Below are positions 1 through 6,132 of a stretch of DNA of 6,495 nucleotides, in pieces. Numbering within the stretch: position 1 is the stretch's first letter; every line of letters begins with the position of its first letter. The notes below the pieces were generated by a model. The model made no database searches. It was given only the letters and a program-made list of their open reading frames with translations, and was not told where the DNA came from. Origin of the DNA: Methylococcaceae bacterium (GTDB lineage: Bacteria; Pseudomonadota; Gammaproteobacteria; Methylococcales; Methylomonadaceae); contig JAUYMX010000099.1 of the NCBI GenBank assembly GCA_030699345.1, positions 1 to 6,495 of the forward strand, read 5' to 3'. A program made the position numbers and the translations under genes.

Positions 1-2
1 AT

Positions 3-695
3 GAGGAATATCAGTAATTACTTGAGTTGGGTTGCGATTATTTTCAAGGTTTTTTCTTTAACAAGCCCAACATCGTTGCCGGTAAACGTTTAAGTGTTAA
101 TCAATTATCGGCAATTAAATTGCTCACTACGATTAACGATCCGGATGTCGAATTTGCCGAGCTTGGCAACATCATCTCGCAGGATGTTGGACTTAGCTAC
201 AAGCTGCTCCACTACATTAATTCTGCGTTTTTTGCTGTCCCGAATAAAGTTGACTCGATCAATCAGGCCATTGCTTATCTTGGCCTTCATGAAGTCAGAC
301 GCTGGATCAATATTCTGACGCTGTCCTCTATGTCAGATAAACCGCAAGCCGTGATGCAAACCGCACTGATCCGGGCAAAAATGTGCGAACAGCTGGCTAA
401 GTTAACCGGGCATAAAACTGAAAATTTCTTCCTGGTTGGCATGCTATCAAGCCTTGATAGCATCTTGGATATGCCAATAGCCATCGCGCTGCAACAATTG
501 CCTTTAGCTAATGATATTGTGTCTGCCATCCTTGATAAACAAGGCCCGGCTGGTGAAGCGCTGGAATGCGTTTTGGGTTATGAACAATGGGACATATCTG
601 CAATTAACTTTGCGCAACTCGATCCACTGCTTATCGGCAATGCTTATATCGAAAGCATTAACTGGGCAAAAGACCTTCTGGACACTATTAAATAA
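3..695 (+). pseudogene. EAL-HDOD (YuxH/CdgJ-type) signalling protein, C-terminal part, interrupted by an in-frame TAA
   Basis: This is the C-terminal end of a cyclic-di-GMP-type EAL domain joined to an HDOD domain; the 5' part lies outside the window. Reading from base 3 gives EEYQ, a TAA stop at 15-17, then LLELGCDYFQGFFFNKP, which is the typical last block of EAL domains in this family. An HDOD domain of about 180 residues follows, with a SQDVGLSYKLLHYINSAFF helix block, an AIAYLGLHEVRRW block and a GMLSSLDSILDMP block. The family is usually about 400 residues, so roughly half is visible. After the TAA the frame is open for 222 codons, and the only early start is a TTG at 27 with no good ribosome-binding site, so the coding register clearly continues through the stop. 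It is either a recent nonsense mutation or a sequence error. Many members of this family have degenerate EAL domains and act as signalling scaffolds. hflD starts 8 bases downstream. I am confident of the family; its status as a pseudogene is uncertain. Confidence 0.8.
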
Positions 696-703
696 AACCC
701 GCC

Positions 704-1327
704 ATGTCATTAAATACCATAACCAATCAAACTATCGCACTGGCCGGAATTAGCCAGGCCGCCGCGCTGGTTCAGCAACTAGCCACCAAAGGCACTGCTA
801 ACAGCGCTGCATTAGAGGCCAGTATAGGCAGTCTAATTATTAATGATAAAGAAGGTGCCGCGAATATATTCGGTGGCCGGTCAGGCATCACGTTAGGACT
901 CGAGCAACTGAATGAACAGATGACTGGCTTTAAAATCGCTAATCCCGATCAAGCCCGTTACGCTGCATCACTGGTTTTTCTTGAGAGACAATTGGCCAAA
1001 CAGCCGCAATTATTGAACACCATTTTTGCCGGTATTGAGCGCGCCCAAGAACAATCTGTGCAATTTGGCCCGCTCCATGAAAATGTCTTAGCCAATTTGG
1101 GTGATATTTACCACAACACTGTCAGTACCCTACAGCCCAGGATTATGGTAAATGGTGAACAGGAATATCTATCCAGGCCAGGCATCGTCAACAAAGTCCG
1201 CGCTTGCCTGCTAGCCGGGATACGCTCGGCGATACTTTGGCAACATTGCGGAGGCACCCGCTGGAAGTTTTTGTTTTACCGGAAGAAGATTCAAGTGGAA
1301 ATCCAAAATCTGCGCAAGCATTTGTAA
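704..1327 (+). CDS. hflD: High frequency lysogenization protein HflD homologue
   Basis: The 207-residue protein matches E. coli HflD (213 residues, formerly YcfC) along its whole length from memory of that sequence. Shared blocks are the N-terminal IALAGISQAAALVQQLA, an IFGG motif near residue 55, the LVFLERQL helix near residue 90, QPRIMVNG in the middle, and the C-terminal VRACLLAGIRSAILWQHCGG. HflD is a mostly helical, peripherally membrane-associated protein; in E. coli it binds the phage lambda CII activator and favours lysis, while its normal cellular role is poorly known. The ATG at 704 is chosen because it places the conserved TNQTIALAG segment where the family has it. No good Shine-Dalgarno is visible, so translation may be coupled to the upstream gene ending 8 bases earlier. 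In E. coli the gene sits between mnmA and purB; here neither is adjacent. It converges on cbpM 37 bases downstream, with no clear terminator between them. Confidence 0.9.
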   Translation: MSLNTITNQTIALAGISQAAALVQQLATKGTANSAALEASIGSLIINDKEGAANIFGGRSGITLGLEQLNEQMTGFKIANPDQARYAASLVFLERQLAKQPQLLNTIFAGIERAQEQSVQFGPLHENVLANLGDIYHNTVSTLQPRIMVNGEQEYLSRPGIVNKVRACLLAGIRSAILWQHCGGTRWKFLFYRKKIQVEIQNLRKHL

Positions 1328-1364
1328 TCTAACTCTGTGGTAATACACGCCCGCCTAGTTTTGT

Positions 1365-1682
1365 TCATCCACGCTCAGCAACATGCATTTGTAAGCGCAA
1401 ATTTTCAATTTCTTCCAATAAGTCCAAAGCAAGAGCAATACCCGCGAGATTAACGCCCAAATCTCGCTGTAGCCTCAACGCCGCACGCACTCGACCTAAA
1501 CTTGTTCCGGAAAAACGCCAGTATTGAATGGTTTCGCCTTGAGGCTCAATAATACTTTCCTCAACTAAACTGATAACCCACTCGGCATGCACATCACAAG
1601 CATGGCAAAGTTGTCCAAGTGTGAGCCCACCCTCTTCAATGACTTCGCCGGTATGCACTAAGAATAATTCGTGTGAATTCAT
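1365..1682 (-). CDS. cbpM: Chaperone modulator CbpM
   Basis: This 105-residue protein matches the CbpM family (E. coli CbpM is 101 residues) in size, sequence style and position directly after cbpA. Residues about 15-60 resemble a MerR-like helix-turn-helix fold (LGQLCHACDVHAEWVISLVE, then a YWRFSGTSLGRVR block). The C-terminal third, from about residue 75, is leucine-rich and likely helical or coiled coil (LALDLLEEIENLRLQ). In E. coli CbpM binds the J domain of CbpA and blocks its interaction with DnaK, and also reduces its DNA binding. The ATG lies 5 bases after the cbpA stop. A GGGAG at 1693-1697, inside the last cbpA codons, is 10 bases upstream, so translation is probably coupled to cbpA and the two made together. 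It could be taken for a MerR regulator, but it lacks an effector domain and the cbpA linkage settles it. Confidence 0.9.
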   Translation of the reverse strand: MNSHELFLVHTGEVIEEGGLTLGQLCHACDVHAEWVISLVEESIIEPQGETIQYWRFSGTSLGRVRAALRLQRDLGVNLAGIALALDLLEEIENLRLQMHVAERG

Positions 1683-1687
1683 GGGCT

Positions 1688-2635
1688 TCAGACTCCCAAC
1701 GATTTGCGTGGATTAAAATCAAGCTCTTGCTGTAGCTTTTGATAGGCCGCCTTGGCTTTTTCGGTCTCTGCCGACGGCAGTGTGATTTGCAGCACCACAT
1801 ATAAGTCACCAGGCGCCTGCCCAGGCAACCCGCGACCTTTCAATCTTAACTTACTGCCTTGCTTGGAATTGGCCGGGATTTTAAGATCGACACTACCTTC
1901 TGGAGTAGGCACTTTAATTTTTGTACCTAACGCAGCTTCCCAAGGTGATACCGGTAAGTCCAAGTAAATATCAGCTTCAGAAACTCTATAAAACGAATGC
2001 TTGTTAAAGGCAATTTCCAAAAACAAATCGCCGTTTTTACCGCCACCTTCACCGGGATGGCCTTGACCGGTTAAGCGAATATGCTGACCTTCCTTAATAC
2101 CTTTAGGAATCTTGATATTTAGTGTCCGGTGTTTGACCTGCACATGGCCTTGTGCATCCATCTCTGGAGCACTCAGGGTAATGCTGCGGGTTGCCCCTAA
2201 AAAACTGTCTACCAGATTAATGTGAATTTTGGCATGACTATCTTGTCCGCGCGCAGGGCCGCCACGAGTGGCTTTACCTGAGGTATGAAAACCTGCTTTA
2301 CCGAATAATTGCTCAAAAAAGTCGCTAAAGGCGCCTGCATCGCCACTGGTAAAACCGCCACCACTGAACTCGAAACCTTCAGCCCAATTTGGTGGCGGTC
2401 TAAAATCTTGACCCGCTTGCCAATTAGCACCTAGTTGATCATAAGCGGCGCGTTTTTCTGGATCTTTAAGTACCTCATAAGCCTCGCCTAACTCCTTGAA
2501 TTTTGCTTCTGCGTCGGCTTCTTTGCTGACATCGGGATGGTATTTTCTAGCAAGCTTACGATATGAACGCTTGATGTCATCCTGACTCGCTTCACGCGCT
2601 AAGCCCATGATTTTGTAATAATCTTTATATTCCAT
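1688..2635 (-). CDS. cbpA: DnaJ-like co-chaperone CbpA (type II Hsp40)
   Basis: CbpA is a J-protein that stimulates DnaK ATPase and delivers clients; in E. coli it also binds curved DNA in stationary phase. The 315-residue product begins MEYKDYYKIMGL, close to E. coli CbpA. It has a J domain at about residues 4-70 with the essential HPD at 33-35, then a Gly/Phe-rich linker at about 85-130 (FEFSGGGF, FFEQLFGKAGF). Two C-terminal substrate-binding subdomains follow, containing IRLTGQGHPGEGG, PVSPWEAALGTKIKVPTP and LRLKGRGLPG. There are no CxxCxGxG zinc-finger repeats, so it is type II rather than canonical DnaJ. Two ATGs lie in tandem at 2638 and 2635. I prefer 2635 because it matches the homologue start and is 8 bases from the AGGA at 2644-2647, against 5 for the other. 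It lies between hsp20 and cbpM on the same strand. Confidence 0.93.
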   Translation of the reverse strand: MEYKDYYKIMGLAREASQDDIKRSYRKLARKYHPDVSKEADAEAKFKELGEAYEVLKDPEKRAAYDQLGANWQAGQDFRPPPNWAEGFEFSGGGFTSGDAGAFSDFFEQLFGKAGFHTSGKATRGGPARGQDSHAKIHINLVDSFLGATRSITLSAPEMDAQGHVQVKHRTLNIKIPKGIKEGQHIRLTGQGHPGEGGGKNGDLFLEIAFNKHSFYRVSEADIYLDLPVSPWEAALGTKIKVPTPEGSVDLKIPANSKQGSKLRLKGRGLPGQAPGDLYVVLQITLPSAETEKAKAAYQKLQQELDFNPRKSLGV

Positions 2636-2643
2636 CATGCATT

Positions 2644-2647
2644 TCCT
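2644..2647 (-). promoter_or_regulatory. Ribosome-binding site of cbpA
   Basis: On the minus strand AGGA lies 5 bases before the first ATG (2638) and 8 bases before the second (2635). The wider spacing suits a site that pairs with the 5' part of the anti-Shine-Dalgarno sequence, and it favours the second ATG. Confidence 0.5.
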
Positions 2648-2698
2648 GTGCTGGACTTATGACTTATCTACGCAGGCTAATAAAAATGCCTTTCCCAG

Positions 2699-2726
2699 AT
2701 GCTATATTGATAAACATCCCTGTCAA
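2699..2726 (-). promoter_or_regulatory. Possible sigma-70 promoter for cbpA-cbpM
   Basis: In the 113-base gap between hsp20 and cbpA, the minus strand has a perfect -35 TTGACA (2721-2726), a 16-base spacer and TAGCAT (2699-2704, 4 of 6 matches to the -10 consensus). It lies about 60 bases before the cbpA start. This would let cbpA-cbpM be transcribed separately from hsp20. The call rests on pattern matching alone, and no clear heat-shock (sigma-32) promoter is visible here. Confidence 0.35.
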
Positions 2727-2748
2727 AAAATCCGTTAACAAATCACAT

Positions 2749-3186
2749 TTACTCTTCTGATTTAACATCAATACGTTTTGGTTTAACAGCTTCGCGCTTA
2801 GGAATGATAATTTCCAGCACGCCATATTTAGATTTCGCATTGATAGCATCACCATCAGCAGAATCGGGCAGACTAAAACGCCGGTAAAAAGAACCATAGC
2901 TTCGTTCTACTCGTTTATAGCCTTCTTTCTCAGTTTTAGCTTCAGATTCTTTTTGGCCTTTAACCGTTAAGACACCCGCTTCCATACTGACTTCAATATC
3001 TTCAGGCTTAACACCGGGAATATCAGCATGAATAACAAACTTATCCACTTCTTCTTTAATATCTACAGCAGGCGCCCATTCGGCGGTAGCGACAGAACTT
3101 TCACCGGCTTTATCTTCTGGTGATCGCTCCAGTTCTTTTTGCAATTGATTCAATAAACTCCAAGGTTCATAACGTGTAATAGCCAT
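2749..3186 (-). CDS. Small heat-shock protein, Hsp20/alpha-crystallin family
   Basis: Small heat-shock proteins form oligomers in the cytoplasm that hold unfolding proteins without ATP until DnaK/ClpB refold them. The 145-residue product starts MAITRYEPW and has a short N-terminal arm with a likely helix (LLNQLQKELER). The alpha-crystallin domain runs from about residue 36 to 132 and carries WAPAVDIKE, HADIPGVKPEDI, GVLTVKG, ERSYGSFYRRFSLP and the signature KYGVLEIIIPK. A C-terminal I-x-V motif (IDV, 139-141) fits the conserved I-x-I/V anchor used for oligomer assembly. The longest frame begins two codons earlier, but that ATG directly touches the AGGAG; the ATG at 3186 is 6 bases from it and is the better start. 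The gene follows the dehydrogenase by 84 bases and precedes cbpA, so its product probably supplies clients to the DnaK/CbpA pathway. Confidence 0.95.
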   Translation of the reverse strand: MAITRYEPWSLLNQLQKELERSPEDKAGESSVATAEWAPAVDIKEEVDKFVIHADIPGVKPEDIEVSMEAGVLTVKGQKESEAKTEKEGYKRVERSYGSFYRRFSLPDSADGDAINAKSKYGVLEIIIPKREAVKPKRIDVKSEE

Positions 3187-3192
3187 CTTCAT

Positions 3193-3197
3193 CTCCT
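3193..3197 (-). promoter_or_regulatory. Ribosome-binding site that sets the hsp20 start
   Basis: On the minus strand a strong AGGAG ends 6 bases before the ATG at 3186 and 0 bases before the upstream in-frame ATG at 3192. The spacing excludes the longer start. Confidence 0.8.
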
Positions 3198-3270
3198 ATC
3201 AATAATTAACAATAGATTTGAAAGCAACCACCTACTTTCTTGCAAGAATATTGGTGCAAAGGAGTTTATT

Positions 3271-4305
3271 TCAAGATCCTTGATCAATTTTCAACACTTT
3301 AGCGCCGCGAATATTTCCAGCCTTTAACTCCATTAAGGCCTGATTGGCTTGCTCAAGAGGAAATACTTGTATCTCAGATTGGAGGTTAATCGCAGCAGCT
3401 AGTTTTAAAAAATCTTCAACATCTTTACGGGTAATGTTGGCAACACTCTTTATTTCTTTTTCTAGCCAAAGATGTTCTGAATAATCCAGTTTTAGTAAGC
3501 TGCTATTATCATTTTCTTTGCGTATGGCATTAATTACCAGTCTGCCGCCCGGTTCAAGATTTGCCAACGCTTCAACCACCGGTAACCATGCCGGCGTTGT
3601 GTCGATGATGCAATCCAGCTTATATGGAGCTCGTTCTCTGGAATCGCCTGTCCAGTGCGCGCCTAATTGTTTGGCAAAAGCCCTTTCTTCTGAGCTACGT
3701 GCAAACACATAAATCTCTGTAGCAGGATAAAGAGCTTGCACCATCTTCAACACCAGATGACCGGAAGCACCAAACCCGGTTAACCCAAGCCGTTGACCGT
3801 CATTAAGCTCCGTCAATCGTACTGACCGATAGCCAATAGCACCGGCACACAATAATGGTGCAGCCTGCTCATCGGTAAAGGCATCAGGAATTGCATAAGC
3901 AAAATGTTCATCGACGACCATATATTCGGCATAACCGCCCGGCGCATCACGACCTGTCGCCTGAAACTCTAAACATAAATTTTCATTGCCTGCCAAACAG
4001 AACTTACAGGTGCCACATGCCGAAAAAATCCAAGCCACACCCACTCTATCGCCGATGCGAATACTGTTGACCTTGTTGCCAACAACCTCAACCCGGCCGA
4101 CTACTTGATGCCCCAACACCATGGGCAATTGTTTAGGCGGCGTACGACCCTCAATTTCATCCAGCTCAGTATGACAAACACCACACACTGAAACCTTGAT
4201 AAGAATGTCTTTCTCGCCCGCAACAGGCGCAGGTAAATCCACACATTCTAATGGCGTTGGATTGTCAGTTAAATTACATAACCGATTCAATAGCATGGCT
4301 TTCAT
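3271..4305 (-). CDS. Zinc-dependent medium-chain alcohol dehydrogenase
   Basis: This 344-residue cytoplasmic enzyme belongs to the zinc-dependent alcohol dehydrogenase (medium-chain dehydrogenase/reductase) family, which interconverts alcohols and aldehydes with NAD(P). Catalytic zinc ligands are visible as C44 and H66, with C153 in LLCAG as the likely third. The structural zinc site has four cysteines, at 97, 100, 103 and 111 (CGTCKFC...C). The Rossmann fold has GxGxxG at 177-182 (GFGASG). The end of the second beta strand reads VFARS, without the acidic residue typical of NAD-specific enzymes, so NADP(H) is possible. The glutamate usually following the zinc histidine is Gln (GHQ), which I believe occurs in an AdhA-like subgroup. 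I chose the ATG at 4305 because GGGAG lies 6 bases upstream; a longer frame from 4326 lacks such a site. The substrate cannot be told from sequence. No terminator separates it from hsp20, so readthrough is likely. Confidence 0.9.
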   Translation of the reverse strand: MKAMLLNRLCNLTDNPTPLECVDLPAPVAGEKDILIKVSVCGVCHTELDEIEGRTPPKQLPMVLGHQVVGRVEVVGNKVNSIRIGDRVGVAWIFSACGTCKFCLAGNENLCLEFQATGRDAPGGYAEYMVVDEHFAYAIPDAFTDEQAAPLLCAGAIGYRSVRLTELNDGQRLGLTGFGASGHLVLKMVQALYPATEIYVFARSSEERAFAKQLGAHWTGDSRERAPYKLDCIIDTTPAWLPVVEALANLEPGGRLVINAIRKENDNSSLLKLDYSEHLWLEKEIKSVANITRKDVEDFLKLAAAINLQSEIQVFPLEQANQALMELKAGNIRGAKVLKIDQGS

Positions 4306-4311
4306 TGATGA

Positions 4312-4316
4312 CTCCC
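4312..4316 (-). promoter_or_regulatory. Ribosome-binding site that sets the alcohol dehydrogenase start
   Basis: On the minus strand GGGAG is separated by 6 bases from the ATG at 4305. It lies inside the longer open frame that begins at 4326, so the shorter start is preferred. Confidence 0.7.
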
Positions 4317-4377
4317 GGTTTATCATGTGTTTACCAAGTTTATCGGAGCGCGCTAAATACTAATGAGATTTTTCATG

Positions 4378-4383
4378 TATAGT
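4378..4383 (+). promoter_or_regulatory. Possible -10 element for the YhiN-family gene
   Basis: TATAGT matches 5 of 6 bases of the sigma-70 -10 consensus and sits 26 bases before the ATG at 4410. No recognisable -35 lies 16-18 bases upstream, so the call is weak. It is in the divergent region (4306-4409) shared with the dehydrogenase gene, for which I could not find a convincing promoter. Confidence 0.2.
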
Positions 4384-4409
4384 CTGGCATTTTTTGGATA
4401 AGGCTATTC

Positions 4410-5588
4410 ATGACTGAAACCGATGTCATCATTATTGGAGCAGGTGCTTCGGGCTTAATGTGTGCGATTGAAGCCGGTAAACGCGGTCGGCGTGTATTGG
4501 TGATTGATCATGCTAATAAGGCAGGGAAAAAAATTTTGATGTCCGGTGGCGGGCGCTGCAATTTCACCAATCTCAGCATCGAACCCCAGAATTATCTCTC
4601 CCATAACCCGCATTTTTGCAAATCAGCATTGAGTCGCTATAGCCAATGGGATTTTTTAAGCCTGGTCACTCGCTATCAAATTCCTCACCATGAAAGAGCG
4701 CATGGACAACTGTTTTGCAATGACAGCGCCCGAGACATTCTGACAATGCTGTTAACAGAATGCGAAAACGCTGGTGTGGTTATAAAACTCGATACGAGTA
4801 TTGATAGCCTATCGAAATCTACCGATGGATTTCATTTAATTACTAGCGCTGGCCGCTTTGCCTGCCAATCGTTAGTTGTTGCCAGCGGTGGGTTGTCGAT
4901 ACCAAAAATGGGGGCTACACCATTTGGCTATAAAATCGCCGAACAATTCGGTATTCCTGTACGCCCAACCTATGCTGGCTTGGTACCGTTTACCTTGCAA
5001 CCGGAGGATAAAGAAAAATTTTCCGCACTATCCGGAATTGCCGTGCCTTGTGTGGTCAGCAACCAAAAACAGCACTTTGCTGAAAATTTATTATTTACCC
5101 ATCGTGGTTTAAGTGGGCCGGCAATATTGCAAATATCATCGTACTGGCGGCCTGGCGAGAAAGTCGAAATTAACTTATTGCCTCACAGCGATCTCGCACA
5201 GGAATTAAAAACGCAACGCCAGCAAAAACAAAAGAGCAAGCTCAAAACAGTTCTGGAAGCCTATCTTCCTAAGCGACTGCTCAGTTGCTTGCTGTCTGAA
5301 CAATCATTGAATACTACCTTGCCCGATATGTCTGACAAACACATCGACCAGATTGCCGAACAAATAAACTGTTGGACTATCAAGCCCAACGGCACGGAGG
5401 GTTACCGTACAGCCGAAGTCACCTGTGGAGGTGTTGATTGTGATGCACTTTCATCCAAAACCATGGAAAGTAAAAATGTGCCAGGATTGTATTTTATTGG
5501 AGAAATTGTTGACGTAACGGGCTGGCTGGCTGGATACAACTTCCAGTGGGCCTGGTCGTCGGGGTGGTGTGCGGGGCAACGTGCTTGA
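4410..5588 (+). CDS. YhiN/HI0933-family FAD-dependent flavoprotein
   Basis: This 392-residue protein is a member of the HI0933-like (YhiN, BaiN-related) flavoprotein family, annotated as NAD(P)/FAD-dependent oxidoreductases; the substrate of most members is unknown. The N-terminal dinucleotide fold has GAGASG at residues 10-15 and an acidic residue (D33) ending the second strand. The family motif GGGRCNFTN follows at 46-54. The C-terminal FAD-contact block has GLYFIGEIVDVTGW followed by AGYNFQWAWSSGW; the usual first Gly of GGYN is Ala here. Length fits the family norm of about 390-420. The ATG has an AAGG 6 bases upstream (4400-4403). It diverges from the dehydrogenase gene and converges on ihfB, so it is probably transcribed alone. 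Family assignment is firm; no reaction should be assigned from this sequence. Confidence 0.92.
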   Translation: MTETDVIIIGAGASGLMCAIEAGKRGRRVLVIDHANKAGKKILMSGGGRCNFTNLSIEPQNYLSHNPHFCKSALSRYSQWDFLSLVTRYQIPHHERAHGQLFCNDSARDILTMLLTECENAGVVIKLDTSIDSLSKSTDGFHLITSAGRFACQSLVVASGGLSIPKMGATPFGYKIAEQFGIPVRPTYAGLVPFTLQPEDKEKFSALSGIAVPCVVSNQKQHFAENLLFTHRGLSGPAILQISSYWRPGEKVEINLLPHSDLAQELKTQRQQKQKSKLKTVLEAYLPKRLLSCLLSEQSLNTTLPDMSDKHIDQIAEQINCWTIKPNGTEGYRTAEVTCGGVDCDALSSKTMESKNVPGLYFIGEIVDVTGWLAGYNFQWAWSSGWCAGQRA

Positions 5589-5752
5589 CAAGTTCTTTGG
5601 CACGAGAGGTCTAAGCCAAGCCATTTACTTATTGAAATGCGAATTAGCGTTATAAAGGCCGCATTTAAATTATGCGATGACCATATCTACCTGTTTCACT
5701 TCTCCAAACTGCTAAACGGAACTTAGGCTATTTAGCATTCGGAAAAGATAAT
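5589..5752. other. Convergent intergenic gap between the flavoprotein gene and ihfB
   Basis: No open frame or RNA gene is recognisable in these 164 bases. Three weak inverted repeats are present. TTGGC at 5597-5601 pairs with GCCAA at 5615-5619. CGCAT at 5660-5664 pairs with ATGCG at 5672-5676. TGCTAAA at 5710-5716 pairs with TTTAGCA at 5731-5737, with a 14-base loop. None is followed by a proper T-run in either direction. The last might contribute to ending ihfB transcription on the minus strand, but I would not call it a terminator. Confidence 0.4.
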
Positions 5753-6058
5753 TTAATCAGCTATATCGTGCTTTTCCCTCAAAGCATCCACGCGATCACG
5801 AAGTTCTTTGCCGGGTTTGAAATGGGGGACATATTTCTTTGATAACGCGACCGTCTCACCCGTTTTTGGATTACGTCCGATGCGAGGAGCACGCAAATGC
5901 AAAGAAAAGCTACCAAAGCCCCTTATTTCAATTCTTTCGCCAGATGATAAGGCTTGATTCATCTGCTCAACGAGACATTTGACAGCCAAGTCAACATCTT
6001 TAAGTGCTAAATAGGGCTGCTGTTTAGCAAGAGCTTCAATAAGTTCTGATTTCGTCAC
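5753..6058 (-). CDS. ihfB: Integration host factor subunit beta
   Basis: IHF is a heterodimeric nucleoid protein (IhfA/IhfB) that bends DNA sharply at specific sites and acts in transcription, replication and recombination. The 101-residue product closely matches E. coli IhfB (94 residues): it begins MTKSELIEAL, has ERIEIRGFGSFSLH in the core, the DNA-binding arm signature GRNPKTG at 61-67, and KYVPHFKPGKELRDRV. P64 corresponds to the proline that intercalates between base pairs. The C-terminal tail is about seven residues longer than in E. coli. The start is GTG, with AAGGTG at 6063-6068 just upstream, and no in-frame ATG gives a better match. It follows rpsA, as in E. coli and many relatives, with a strong terminator between them, so ihfB must rely on readthrough or a promoter inside rpsA or the gap. 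Confidence 0.97.
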   Translation of the reverse strand: MTKSELIEALAKQQPYLALKDVDLAVKCLVEQMNQALSSGERIEIRGFGSFSLHLRAPRIGRNPKTGETVALSKKYVPHFKPGKELRDRVDALREKHDIAD

Positions 6059-6062
6059 AATG

Positions 6063-6068
6063 CACCTT
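6063..6068 (-). promoter_or_regulatory. Ribosome-binding site for the GTG start of ihfB
   Basis: AAGGTG on the minus strand lies 4 bases before the GTG (6 bases counted from AAGG). Together with the family-conserved N-terminus it supports the non-ATG start. Confidence 0.65.
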
Positions 6069-6069
6069 A

Positions 6070-6116
6070 ATAAAAATAAATAAAAAAAGGGGGAAAGGCT
6101 TATACCTCTCCCCCTT
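6070..6116 (-). terminator. Rho-independent terminator after rpsA
   Basis: On the minus strand, 16 bases after the rpsA stop, there is a 12-bp stem with one G-U wobble. The arms are 6105-6116 (AAGGGGGAGAGG) and 6087-6098 (CCTTTCCCCCTT), with a 6-base loop at 6099-6104. A long T-rich tract follows (plus-strand A-run from about 6086 down to 6070). This is the clearest regulatory structure in the window. It should end most rpsA transcripts and lower ihfB expression relative to S1. Confidence 0.92.
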
Positions 6117-6132
6117 CATATTTAAATGGTTT

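Noticed and set aside
94..318. 74-codon open frame in another frame of the HDOD region
   Set aside because: It overlaps the conserved HDOD coding frame and its translation has no recognisable family features.
1328..1364. Terminator between convergent hflD and cbpM
   Set aside because: Only 3-4 bp complementary segments are present and there is no T-run after a stem.
2209..2430. 73-codon minus-strand open frame within cbpA
   Set aside because: It is an out-of-frame shadow of the Gly/Phe-rich region of cbpA.
2664..2897. 77-codon minus-strand open frame running past the end of hsp20
   Set aside because: It overlaps the conserved alpha-crystallin coding frame and has no ribosome-binding site or homology I recognise.
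3204..3246. Possible sigma-32 heat-shock promoter for hsp20 (CTTGCAA with a later CTTTCAAAT)
   Set aside because: The putative -10 does not resemble the CCCCAT-type consensus closely enough to call.
5597..5613. TTGGCACG resembling the -24 element of a sigma-54 promoter, downstream of the flavoprotein gene
   Set aside because: The -12 position lacks the required GC, and no gene follows on that strand.
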